Origin: Pedobacter panaciterrae
Lineage (GTDB): Bacteria > Bacteroidota > Bacteroidia > Sphingobacteriales > Sphingobacteriaceae
Reading direction: 5' to 3'
DNA: 64,000 nt
NCBI RefSeq assembly: GCF_013204795.1
Contig: NZ_JABMKW010000020.1
Span: 1,426,001 to 1,490,000 of the forward strand
The position numbers and the translations under genes are program-made. Positions 15,932 through 23,490 of the stretch are shown here, piece by piece. A model generated the notes under the pieces. The model was not told the origin of the DNA and did no database searches. It saw nothing but the letters and a program-made list of their open reading frames with translations. The first letter of the stretch is position 1. Each line of letters begins with the position of its first letter.

Positions 15932-16360
15932 CTATAAGCTCGGATCAAATTCCACGATCCATTCAATACCATATTTGTCTCTAAACATTCCGGCGTATGT
16001 ATTCCAAGGGCTGTCACCCATAGGCCCTTCAACCTCGCCCCCTACAGATAGGCCGCTAAATATCTGGTCTGCCTCTTCTCTACTTTCAGCACTGACCACT
16101 ATTTTAGATCTGTTTTCGTTCTCGTTTACCTGTCCCATAAATTCGGGAACGTCATTGGCTATTAATACATTCTTTTTGCCAATAGGCAAAGCAATATGCA
16201 TGATTTTGTTAGCCTCATGTTCTGCTATCGAAAATTCAGCACTTGCTAAATCTTTAAAACGAATGATCTTTGCGAACTCTCCGCCAAAAACTGATTTGTA
16301 AAAAGTGAATGCTTCTTCGGCATTGCCATTGAAGTTTATCCACGGATTAATTGCTCTCAT
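15932..16360 (-). CDS. VOC-fold protein, PhnB/DUF1428-like glyoxalase superfamily
   Basis: 142 residues. Opens with the PhnB-type INPWINFNGNAEEAFTFYKS-VFGGE motif, followed by strands IMHIALPIG and NVLIAND, and ends with MFRDKYGIEWIVEFDPS, where the last Glu is a usual metal ligand position of the fold. Such single-domain VOC proteins are cytoplasmic and of undetermined substrate (often called 3-demethylubiquinone methyltransferase by error). Just downstream of the ArsR/SRPBCC pair, a frequent neighbourhood for this family. Confidence 0.8.
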   Translation of the reverse strand: MRAINPWINFNGNAEEAFTFYKSVFGGEFAKIIRFKDLASAEFSIAEHEANKIMHIALPIGKKNVLIANDVPEFMGQVNENENRSKIVVSAESREEADQIFSGLSVGGEVEGPMGDSPWNTYAGMFRDKYGIEWIVEFDPSL

Positions 16361-16453
16361 AGTTATTCTATTTAAATGGTTAAATTTTATACTAGTATTC
16401 TCCGGTTTTAAGCATTCACGTTGCGAATGTGCCCCACCATTTTCTCCCTATAT

Positions 16454-16948
16454 CTATTTCGATAAGGAGACCAGCAGTTCTTCGAGGTTTTTCAAAGTCA
16501 TAATGAAGCCTATTTTGAAGCCCTCTAATAATTTCTCCAGTCGTTCAAACGATTCATTAAAGATGGTAATATTCACTTTAGTGATGCCGTTTTTTTCGCT
16601 GAAACTGTAATCCCATTCAGAACCCGGCAATTCACGGTTTTCGTCTTTATCAGCAAACGTGTTGTACATCTTAAAATTGATTTTCGGGGTAATAGAAGTA
16701 AATTCCTGCACCGCCCAACGCTCCTGCCCATCGGGGCTGATCATGGCATAAAACCGGCGTCCACCTTCTTTAAAATCCATGTACTTGGTTTTGGCACGCA
16801 TCGGCGCAGGCGCCCCCCATTGGTCCAGCAGCTCAGCCTTAGTAAAGGCATCCCATACTAAAGACTGTGCGGCATTAAATTCTCTGGTGATGTATACTGT
16901 TTTCGCCGTTTTATCAACGTTAAAATCAAATAGCAAATCGTTGTTCAT
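16454..16948 (-). CDS. SRPBCC (AHSA1-type) domain protein
   Basis: 164 residues. The typical START-fold opening: YITREFNAAQSLVWDAFTKA, then LLDQWGAP, GGRRFYAMISPDG and a final LLEGFKIGFIMTLKNLEELL helix covering the ligand cavity. AHSA1-type small proteins are usually paired with an ArsR regulator in operons. That is the case here: its ATG overlaps the stop of the ArsR gene by one base (TAATG at 16948). Ligand unknown. Confidence 0.85.
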   Translation of the reverse strand: MNNDLLFDFNVDKTAKTVYITREFNAAQSLVWDAFTKAELLDQWGAPAPMRAKTKYMDFKEGGRRFYAMISPDGQERWAVQEFTSITPKINFKMYNTFADKDENRELPGSEWDYSFSEKNGITKVNITIFNESFERLEKLLEGFKIGFIMTLKNLEELLVSLSK

Positions 16949-17265
16949 TATTCCTTTGTTTTAATTATTGTTAATAATTGGTCCAATTGGTTAAATTGAG
17001 TTTCCCAGTTTTGTCTGAATTGGGCTAACCAATTATCAAATTCCTGCATTTTTTTCGCGTTAAAGTGATAGTAAATTTCCCGGCCAGTCTGCTCAGGTTT
17101 TATCAATTCACATTCGTATAACACTTTAATATGTTTTGATACCGCCTGCCGGGTCATATCAAATTTTTCTGCCATTACATTCGGCGTCAAAGCCTGAATG
17201 GCAAGTAAAGTCAAAATAGCCCTGCGTGTAGGGTCGGCTATAGCTTGGAATATGTCTTGTTTCAT
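16948..17265 (-). CDS. ArsR/SmtB-type winged-helix repressor
   Basis: 105 residues. QAIADPTRRAILTLLA opens the ArsR winged helix; MAEKFDMTRQAVSKHIKVL is the recognition helix and ECELIKPEQTGREIYYHF the wing. The C-terminal WLAQFRQNWETQFNQLDQLL helix is of the subfamily that pairs with SRPBCC proteins; no metal-binding ELCVCDL motif is present, so it probably does not sense metals. It heads the operon and very likely represses its own promoter through the two palindromes at 17284-17328. Confidence 0.88.
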   Translation of the reverse strand: MKQDIFQAIADPTRRAILTLLAIQALTPNVMAEKFDMTRQAVSKHIKVLYECELIKPEQTGREIYYHFNAKKMQEFDNWLAQFRQNWETQFNQLDQLLTIIKTKE

Positions 17266-17283
17266 TTTGCAAATATTTAATCA

Positions 17284-17330
17284 GCAACCTTCAGGTTGCA
17301 AATATATGCGCAACTTTTGGGTTGCGCAAA
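17284..17330 (-). promoter_or_regulatory. ArsR-controlled promoter with two palindromic operators
   Basis: On the minus strand: TTTG (17330-17327), 20 bases, TATATTTG (17306-17299), a good TTTG-N20-TAnnTTTG promoter. The spacer between the two boxes is almost entirely the palindrome TGCGCAAC/GTTGCGCA (17307-17328). A second palindrome, GCAACC/GGTTGC (17284-17299), starts on the -7 box and covers the start site. Both share a GCAAC half-site. Confidence 0.7.
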
Positions 17331-17582
17331 TTTATTTAAGTTTTTTTGGAAGAGGAATCGAAGTTTTAAAAGAGCATGTTGAGAAAGACCAAATGAGTTT
17401 TATAATAGTTTGCTTCCGTTCCTTCATATTCGTTTAAGCCATCTGCTGTTCAAAACTGAACAACGCATGTCCACTATCGGACAAAGATTCACAAGAAAGA
17501 CCCAAATATTGTATTTACACCCCATATTATACGTTGTGGCATAAAAATGGAAACCACAATCACGAAATCAAACCATGCAACG

Positions 17583-17735
17583 ATGTTTCTACTTAATTTC
17601 AAACTATCCCTGCGCGGCCTTTTGGAAAACCAATATTCCTCGCTCATCAACATCATCGGTCTCCATGTAGAGTTGGCGGGCCGTCTGCTACCAATCACCA
17701 TCCAACCCAAAACTATTAAAGCAATTAAAATATGA
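17583..17735 (+). pseudogene. N-terminal remnant of a MacB/FtsX-like ABC permease
   Basis: About 50 residues: MFLLNFKLSLRGLLENQYSS, followed by LINIIGLHVELAGRLLPI. This matches the standard start of Bacteroidota MacB-like permeases ('iKnYfKIAWRNLlrnKgfSfINIiGLaiGmA'). The rest of the roughly 800-residue protein is absent and several usual residues have decayed, so it is a pseudogene. The next gene starts on its stop codon. Confidence 0.55.
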
Positions 17736-18361
17736 ACAAGTTTACCTGCTATCTCTTTGCCTTGACCCTCAACTGCCTATGTACTAAGGTAGTGGCGCAA
17801 AATAAGCCAGTATTTGACGGCCCTTCCTGGAAGCCACCCTATCAGCTTGAGCTGGACGGCTGGGGAATCGAACGTTTTCCCATCCCAATAGACTTCGCAC
17901 CATCCATTACATACACTGGTGTGGAAGATATCCGGTTTACCAAAGGCTGGAGCAACCAGAAAAGCCCTGAATATTGGTCGTATGCGTTCCTATGGCTGCT
18001 GGACAATGCTCCTGTTCAAACTACAGTGATCCTCCAAAAAAACCTGAATGCCTATTATGACGGCCTTGTAGACAGGAACATCACCAAGCGAAACATTCCC
18101 AAAGCCCTAATCATCAAGACTGAGACCAAACTCCGGGCGATAAAAACAGAAAAAGGAGACATGCATACTTTCCAGGGAACTATCCGTATGCTCGATTATA
18201 TGGCACAGAAACCAATACTACTTAATGCAAAAATCCATATCAAAAAATGCCCGGGAAGCATGCAAATAATTGTTTTTTACCAGCTATCTCCCAAACCGCT
18301 TACTAAACCGATATGGACGAAGCTAAATGCGCTATGGAGCCGTTTTAAATGCGGAGGATAA
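17732..18361 (+). CDS. secreted hypothetical protein
   Basis: 209 residues with a signal peptide (cleavage after VVAQ). The mature part has tryptophan-rich motifs (FDGPSWKPPY, GWGIERFPIPIDFAPSI, GVEDIRFTKGW, EYWSYAFLWLLD) that look conserved, followed by a mixed alpha/beta region (LIIKTETKLRAIKTEKGD). Resembles Bacteroidota hypotheticals found as single genes; no function can be assigned. The frame is intact and starts inside the permease remnant, overlapping its stop. Confidence 0.6.
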   Translation: MNKFTCYLFALTLNCLCTKVVAQNKPVFDGPSWKPPYQLELDGWGIERFPIPIDFAPSITYTGVEDIRFTKGWSNQKSPEYWSYAFLWLLDNAPVQTTVILQKNLNAYYDGLVDRNITKRNIPKALIIKTETKLRAIKTEKGDMHTFQGTIRMLDYMAQKPILLNAKIHIKKCPGSMQIIVFYQLSPKPLTKPIWTKLNALWSRFKCGG

Positions 18362-18758
18362 AAACGCGGTTGATCTCATACCTTTTACAAAAAATTAATA
18401 AAATATTGAAATCTCTGCTCCAATTCGGCCACCTTGCATCCCATAGGCAAAACACTACCCCTTGAAGAGGTCAATTCTATGGTAAATTCCTACGGGGCCT
18501 TTATACCGATCTCGATGCCGAATACACAACCTTATTTGATGGTGTAATAACTCTATTGTCGAGCCTTAAAGAGCAAGACAAAATTGTGATCGTGCTGAGC
18601 AACAAAGACTTAAGATTTCAGCAAGGTATTCGGTTCATAGTTCGCTAAAAGACACATAATTTATCGTTCGTTTGGATACACAGGACTTCATGAAACAGCA
18701 CAAGACCAAATCTTTGGAATTGTGTGTGAATAAAGCCAGCATGTATATAATTTGTCTC
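18362..18758. other. gene-free stretch of decayed coding sequence
   Basis: Holds the coding-like frame described at 18496-18648 and otherwise nothing recognised. Its left part also reads as short open pieces that change frame, suggesting an old gene broken by several indels. Confidence 0.3.
18496..18648 (+). pseudogene. possible remnant of a serine hydrolase (beta-lactamase-like)
   Basis: A 50-codon open piece without start reads GLYTDLDAEYTTLFDGVITL, then LSSLKEQDKIVIVLSNKD. The 'dGf-s-ls-lpe-d-tIVVLSN' strand pair resembles the region of class C beta-lactamase-like serine hydrolases after the catalytic core. Weak, short match; the N-terminal catalytic motifs are absent. Confidence 0.25.
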
Positions 18759-19112
18759 CTAGCTTACTTTCACCATTGGGTGCTGGAGGTAAATAATAAC
18801 TAAGGACAGCAGGAAGAAAGGTACTTCAATCATCACCCCTTTAAGATCTCTGCCCAGTAAATGAAAACAGATAATTAACAGGATACCTGCTGCCATCAGG
18901 AAATTCCCCCAGACGAAAGTTTTAGGAATGAGCATCAGGACAACACTCAACAGCGTAAAGAAACCTAAAGCCATCACCCCCTGCTTGCCGATGCTCCATT
19001 TGCCAAACAGTTCCAGCATTTCGGTTTTACCCGAAAACATCGCCCAGCCTTGTTTGGTTCCCATGTAAGCAGCAAAAAGCATGAGTATGGTGTTTATAAT
19101 TTTGATTATCAT
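18759..19112 (-). CDS. DoxX-like four-helix membrane protein
   Basis: 117 residues, four membrane helices. INTILMLFAAYMGTKQGWAMFSG followed by ELFGKWSIGKQGVMALGFFTL resembles DoxX-like/DUF4345-type small membrane proteins, whose first helix and 'GK' loop look like this. It lies 83 bases downstream of an SDR gene on the same strand, so it may be co-transcribed. Substrate or partner unknown. Confidence 0.6.
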   Translation of the reverse strand: MIIKIINTILMLFAAYMGTKQGWAMFSGKTEMLELFGKWSIGKQGVMALGFFTLLSVVLMLIPKTFVWGNFLMAAGILLIICFHLLGRDLKGVMIEVPFFLLSLVIIYLQHPMVKVS

Positions 19113-19195
19113 GATTTTAAGTTATGGATTTATCCAGGCAAATAAAAATGCAAGAGCAAAAATCCTATATCACTTAGGACTTTTGCTTGAAACCT

Positions 19196-19951
19196 CTATC
19201 TTGTAGTGTACCCTCCGTTCGCAAAAATGGTCTGCCCTGTAATCCACCAGCCATCTGTTACTAAAAATTCCACCAGCGGGGCAATGTCCTCAATCCGGGT
19301 AAGCCCCCCTAAAGCTGATGCCGATTTATGATAGGCAACAGCATCCTCCGACTCCTGTCCATAAAAAAATGGCGTATCCATTGGACCAGGAGCAACCGCA
19401 GTAACTGAAATCCCCCTATCTCCAAACTCTTTTGCTGCCGCACGGGTAAAATCCTCAACAGGTGCCTTTGCACCAGCATATGTCGAGTAATAACCCGTAA
19501 ATGCAGCCAGTAATGAAGTCACTATAGTACAGATCTTACCATTATTGTTCAATTGTTTTCCAGCTTCCTGTAAAAAGAAATAAGCCTGTTTTGAATTGAT
19601 GTCGAACATGCTATCGTACTCTGCTTCGGTTGTGTCTAAAAATGGTTTTTTCAGCACTTTACCCACCGTATTGATCGCAATATCAATACCACTAAATTTG
19701 GCTTTTGCTTCCGCAAACAGCTTTACCACATTTTCCACCCTGGTTAAATCGGCCTGGGTAAGGTAAGCCTCGCCACCAGCTGAGATAATATCGGCCAAGG
19801 TCTTCTCTGCATCAACTCTTGTTGACTCACTATTGTAATGGATCACTACCTTCGCTCCTTTTGCCGCTACATTTCTGCTAATTAAGCCACCCAGGTTTTT
19901 TGCACCTCCTGCGATCAGCACTACTTTACCTTTTAAATCGTTCCTGCTCAT
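19196..19951 (-). CDS. short-chain dehydrogenase/reductase
   Basis: 251 residues, classical SDR. VVLIAGGAKNLGGLISRN is the cofactor loop; a following HYNSES suggests NADP preference. Active-site residues are present: Ser in VTSLLAAF and the YAGAK tetrad Tyr/Lys. Ends with the usual TGQTIFANGGYTTR. The substrate cannot be read. A 17-bp element upstream (20008-20024) is repeated before the AraC gene, which suggests control by that regulator. Confidence 0.88.
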   Translation of the reverse strand: MSRNDLKGKVVLIAGGAKNLGGLISRNVAAKGAKVVIHYNSESTRVDAEKTLADIISAGGEAYLTQADLTRVENVVKLFAEAKAKFSGIDIAINTVGKVLKKPFLDTTEAEYDSMFDINSKQAYFFLQEAGKQLNNNGKICTIVTSLLAAFTGYYSTYAGAKAPVEDFTRAAAKEFGDRGISVTAVAPGPMDTPFFYGQESEDAVAYHKSASALGGLTRIEDIAPLVEFLVTDGWWITGQTIFANGGYTTR

Positions 19952-20007
19952 AATAAATTTTTTAAGATTATTGATAGTATAAAATTCAGCTATCGCCCTT
20001 TAAATAA

Positions 20008-20024
20008 CATGGTGAACTTTTCGG
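20008..20024 (-). promoter_or_regulatory. 17-bp direct repeat, putative AraC operator (SDR promoter copy)
   Basis: CCGAAAAGTTCACCATG on the minus strand, 56 bases upstream of the SDR ATG. An identical copy lies at 20457-20473 in the same orientation before the AraC-type gene. Beyond the 17 bases, a CGCT-plus-T-run stretch is also loosely shared. Confidence 0.55.
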
Positions 20025-20040
20025 AGCTTTCAGGTATTCG

Positions 20041-20415
20041 CTATTTTTTATGCAGTTTTCTAAACGCCCCAGGTGTTTGTCCGGTAAATTTTCTGAAGAA
20101 TTTTGAAAAATTGGAGGGATCATACGTCAATCTCTTCGCAATGTCTGCAATAGAACGGTCCGTATGGAGCATCATTTCTTTTGCCTGTTCTACGATTTTC
20201 AAATCATAGAAATAACAGGGATGGTGACCCATTGTTTGCTGAATGGTATCGGTCAGGTGGGTATGAGAAACACATAAGGCGCTTGCGATTTCGTTCAAGG
20301 TCAACATTTCAGTGGCCTCACCGCTGACAATTTCAGCTAGATGAAGGTCTAAAAAATCAAAATAGGTCCTGGTAATTTCATCCCCACGTTTCATTGGCTT
20401 ATTTGCGTTTAACAT
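20041..20415 (-). CDS. single-domain AraC-type regulator
   Basis: About 125 residues from ATG 20415; a frame open to 20490 exists but would include the repeated 17-bp element, so the shorter start is preferred. An N-terminal helical part (YFDFLDLHLAEIVSG) is followed by the AraC double helix-turn-helix: LTLNEIASALCVSHTHLTDTI and RSIADIAKRLTYDPSNFSKF, ending with FRKFTGQTPGAFRKL. No effector-binding cupin is present. Immediately upstream of the SDR gene with which it shares a direct repeat. Confidence 0.8.
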   Translation of the reverse strand: MLNANKPMKRGDEITRTYFDFLDLHLAEIVSGEATEMLTLNEIASALCVSHTHLTDTIQQTMGHHPCYFYDLKIVEQAKEMMLHTDRSIADIAKRLTYDPSNFSKFFRKFTGQTPGAFRKLHKK

Positions 20416-20456
20416 AAATAGGAAATTGCAAAGATTATCATAATTTAAGGTTTTCG

Positions 20457-20473
20457 CATGGTGAACTTTTCGG
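20457..20473 (-). promoter_or_regulatory. 17-bp direct repeat, putative AraC operator (autoregulatory copy)
   Basis: Identical to 20008-20024 and in the same orientation; it lies 42 bases upstream of the preferred AraC start, where an autoregulatory site would be. Confidence 0.55.
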
Positions 20474-20650
20474 TATCGCTTTTTACTCAATTTACAAATC
20501 AGGTGGCATTAAAAAAGACAGCTATCTAAATTGGGATGTTCAACAGTCTTAATTTCCCCCTTGTCGTTTCTGCATTAATTTCCTGTAGAAATTTCAGGAG
20601 GCTACCTTAGGGTTGTCAGTGGGCATGGTTTATTTTGAATAAAAAAAATC

Positions 20651-20899
20651 ATGAAAAAACTTGACCTGGCAAAAAAATACAAGCCCTACTATACAGCAAA
20701 GTTATCCAATCGGTATTTTAAGCAGTATACTTCAAGGTATACTGTTTTACCGGAGAGAACTATCAAAAACCGGCCAAAGTATGCCCGAAGTATACTTCCA
20801 TCCCCCGTTTGCAATGCAATAAGAGGGGTTCAACCAGACCTTGTAAACAAAATGGGTTCTGCTTATTGGTTTATCCATGCCTTTCTCAACGAAAGTTGA
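20651..20899 (+). pseudogene. 5' fragment of a GyrI-like domain gene, then palindrome-rich sequence
   Basis: An 82-codon frame. Only the first 17 residues (MKKLDLAKKYKPYYTAK) look like a gene: they match the start of Bacteroidota GyrI-like small-molecule-binding proteins ('mekLDLtKqYKaYYsAk'). Downstream the composition changes and the DNA contains CAGTATAC/GTATACTG (20723-20744) and the palindrome GAAGTATACTTC (20787-20798). The rest of the expected 200-residue protein is missing. The frame's end overlaps the end of the M61 peptidase gene on the other strand. Confidence 0.45.
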
Positions 20900-22398
20900 C
20901 TACTGGAGGGGTTATTCATTTCAAAAACAGTTTTTGCGGCTTCATCATAATCGAGTCCTACCTTCATCAAAATCTCTTTTAAAGAAATTGTTTGTCCCTC
21001 TTCGACATAATCTTTAAAAAACTGACGAATCTCGGGGAATGTAAATGCAGTAATTACATTAAACAAGTCTTCGTCTTTAAAAGCTTTTTCAGGACCATAT
21101 TTTTTAACCAGCTTTTGCATTAATTCCTGTGTACCAAGCTTTCCATTGGAAAGTTCTCTTAAGCGAATGTCAAGGCATAAACCTATCAAGGCACCTTTTT
21201 GGTAAAAATTCATATACTGATCCTGCCTTTTGATCGCATTAGTGCTCATCACAGTCATAGACAAGTTATTATCGAATCCTTCCATACCCTTGATTTTGGC
21301 TTCGATCTTTTTAGCAAACTGCTGAAGGCTGATCATCCGTTGTTTTATGGGCATATGCATGGTCGCATATTCAGTCATACCTTCATAAAGCCAGAGGTGC
21401 CTTGACAATACAGGGTTAAGAAAATTAAAATCCTGTACTTCCTTAGAATGGATATTGAGTGGCGTCAGAATATGAAAAAACTCATGAGAAGCAACATCAA
21501 TTAATGCCTCGGGAAGCTGGTCTAAAGTTCCCGAACCGTACAGGCATACAGTAGAATTGCTGTGTTCAAGGCCATCAGCCATCAGTCCCCTTGGGATTTT
21601 TTCATGATAGATCAGAAATGCATACTCATTAACAGGCAATCTCCCGCCAAGGTATGCCTGCTGACTCCTTAAAATCGTGTCCAATCTGGAGGCTAAGGTT
21701 TTTGAATAAGATTGATGCGACTGCGAATAAAAGGAAACCAGGACTTTCGCATTCCCCACTGTGATCCAGGTGGTGTCTGGTACGCAATACATGACAGGTG
21801 CATCGACCAGATGACGGTAATCTTTTGCTGAAACCACATCTATAGTATCGTTCTGATGGGTGTATTCCAAGGCAGATGAGGGATAGAATTCCCGGTTTTT
21901 CTTTACCGTCACCTTGTAGCCTTTATTTCTAACTTTTTCAAAGTAACCGACGAGCGCATTATAGTTTAGGATAAAAAGTTTGTCTTTTTTAAAGGTACTT
22001 TCGGCAGATTTTGCTCCCGGAGTATTTTGCGGCAGATCCTCCCAACCGCTGGATACTTCATAGGTTATTCTAGCAGTATTCTTCAAGTCAGGCACGATCC
22101 AGGTATTCGTATCTAATCTTTTAACGGTGATTGGCTCTCCCTTCTTATTAAATGCCTTAAATGCGGAAACGTATTGACCAAAGTTCATCGCGTCATAGTA
22201 GCCAGGAATTAGCTTAGGCATTACAAATTTAGCTTCTCGCTGATTGGTTTTGGGTGGTACAAGGGAAACCTGCACCCTATTATCTCGCATATTCAACAAA
22301 TCGATTTTATATTGATACTTATTGGTTTGAGACTGCGCCGATAATCTTGTTGAACAGATGAGTATTGCTACTATCAATAGAAACTTATTCATAGACAT
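20863..22398 (-). CDS. M61-family aminopeptidase, possibly lacking its C-terminal PDZ domain
   Basis: About 511 residues from ATG 22398 (ATG 22392 also possible); the frame extends upstream to 22491 but a signal peptide ending LSAQ fits the shorter start. An N-terminal beta domain, then the catalytic domain: zinc-binding HEFFH (residues 305-309) and third ligand E339 in WLYEGMTEY, with LTPLNIHSKE typical of M61 glycyl aminopeptidases. M61 proteins of this group usually continue with a PDZ domain of about 90 residues; here the protein stops soon after DYVEEGQTISLKEIL. The gene's 3' end abuts remnant DNA, so truncation is plausible. Confidence 0.8.
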   Translation of the reverse strand: MSMNKFLLIVAILICSTRLSAQSQTNKYQYKIDLLNMRDNRVQVSLVPPKTNQREAKFVMPKLIPGYYDAMNFGQYVSAFKAFNKKGEPITVKRLDTNTWIVPDLKNTARITYEVSSGWEDLPQNTPGAKSAESTFKKDKLFILNYNALVGYFEKVRNKGYKVTVKKNREFYPSSALEYTHQNDTIDVVSAKDYRHLVDAPVMYCVPDTTWITVGNAKVLVSFYSQSHQSYSKTLASRLDTILRSQQAYLGGRLPVNEYAFLIYHEKIPRGLMADGLEHSNSTVCLYGSGTLDQLPEALIDVASHEFFHILTPLNIHSKEVQDFNFLNPVLSRHLWLYEGMTEYATMHMPIKQRMISLQQFAKKIEAKIKGMEGFDNNLSMTVMSTNAIKRQDQYMNFYQKGALIGLCLDIRLRELSNGKLGTQELMQKLVKKYGPEKAFKDEDLFNVITAFTFPEIRQFFKDYVEEGQTISLKEILMKVGLDYDEAAKTVFEMNNPSSSQLSLRKAWINQ

Positions 22399-22499
22399 AA
22401 TTTCTATAATATTTGACAATATATTCACTTTCTGTGTTATCCAATTAAAATTAATTACTATAAAGGCCATAAATACGAAATAAAGCTGCATTTAGAGCT

Positions 22500-22525
22500 G
22501 GGTTCGAAACCTCCACTCTTTGCCA
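22500..22525 (+). other. tRNA-3'-end-like fragment
   Basis: GGGTTCGAAACC followed by an acceptor-like TCCACTCTTTG and CCA. The T-loop TTCGAAA is canonical but the 5' arm pairs poorly and no other tRNA part lies upstream. Similar in form to the scar at 13273-13298, and likewise followed by a terminator hairpin. Confidence 0.3.
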
Positions 22526-22544
22526 AAGTGGTATCATAACCAAG

Positions 22545-22586
22545 AAAAAGCCTGCAAAATCATACGATCTTTGCAGGCTTTTTTTG
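22545..22586 (+). terminator. strong intrinsic terminator (works both ways)
   Basis: AAAAAGCCTGCAAA, an 11-base loop, TTTGCAGGCTTTTTTT: a GC-rich stem with A-run before and T-run after. It separates the M61 gene's upstream region from the lipoprotein at 22652, and on the minus strand would end transcripts of the TonB/lipoprotein unit. Confidence 0.8.
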
Positions 22587-22651
22587 TTTCTCTTCGAATG
22601 AGGGAACTATACGCCCCATACAAAATCTTATATAATTAACACCCCAGACAA

Positions 22652-23485
22652 TTAGCGGGGAAACAACTGGACAAGATCATAGAACTCCAGAAAGAATTTT
22701 TTTTCTGTACCACTCGGTATCTTGTTCAGATATAGACTCTGCACCTTACCCGGAGAAACCCCGTCGTAAGGAATTTCCATATTAATTGTACTTTGGTCCC
22801 TATTCTTATTGACATAATAGTCTTTGGTCTTTGCATCCCTGACCACTACAATCGGGTAAAGTTCAGTGCCACTTTGTTGCGGGGTGGCTATTGGTACTTG
22901 AACTTTCAGGTAGGGCGTCCATGCTCCTGCCTTAACATTTTCTGCAATGGGAATGGTCGTGGTATTTACCACGATAATAGGATCTGGCTTGGTACCGTCA
23001 AAATAGTACTCAAGTACCTCAATATTAATATCTACCGGGGGAAAACCGCCAGCGGGATCCACATAAAAATTCGCTGTATATTCATCTCCCTGCGGATCCG
23101 GGTAAGTATATCCCTTGTTGAATTTCAAGCCGTCGAAATAAAAACGAGGAACAACATTTTGCTTGTCATTGATGTTAAATGTTTGACGATAAATGGTCTC
23201 TCCGTTACTTTTTCTTCTCAATTCCATGTTAATCTCGTCCTTTTCAAAGGCAAGCTGGTTCTGAAAAGAGACAGTCCTAACCTGTCCGTAATAATCCCGC
23301 ATTTTAACACCGTCAAAATATTGTTCAACAGTATCGCCTACAACAAAACCGCTTATGCTAAATTCTTTGTTGATGGCTTTTATCTTGGGCATCATATGGA
23401 TACCATCTTTTTCACAGGCACTGAACAGCAATATAGGCAAAATAGCTGCCAGGTAAATTATTCTAAATGTTTTGATCATGATCAT
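22652..23485 (-). CDS. outer-membrane lipoprotein partner of the FecA-like receptor
   Basis: 277 residues; signal peptide ending in a lipobox (FSAC), followed by beta-rich sequence in two parts: residues about 35-135 (a VVGDTVEQYFDGV strand pair, RQTFNINDKQN) and about 140-277 with a FYVDPAGGFPPVDINIEVLE segment. No named family. It starts five bases after the stop of the TonB receptor gene, so both are made together and it probably is the receptor's surface-exposed ligand-capturing lipoprotein, as SusD-like partners are; it is not a SusD itself. Confidence 0.7.
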   Translation of the reverse strand: MIMIKTFRIIYLAAILPILLFSACEKDGIHMMPKIKAINKEFSISGFVVGDTVEQYFDGVKMRDYYGQVRTVSFQNQLAFEKDEINMELRRKSNGETIYRQTFNINDKQNVVPRFYFDGLKFNKGYTYPDPQGDEYTANFYVDPAGGFPPVDINIEVLEYYFDGTKPDPIIVVNTTTIPIAENVKAGAWTPYLKVQVPIATPQQSGTELYPIVVVRDAKTKDYYVNKNRDQSTINMEIPYDGVSPGKVQSLYLNKIPSGTEKKFFLEFYDLVQLFPR

Positions 23486-23490
23486 TTAAA

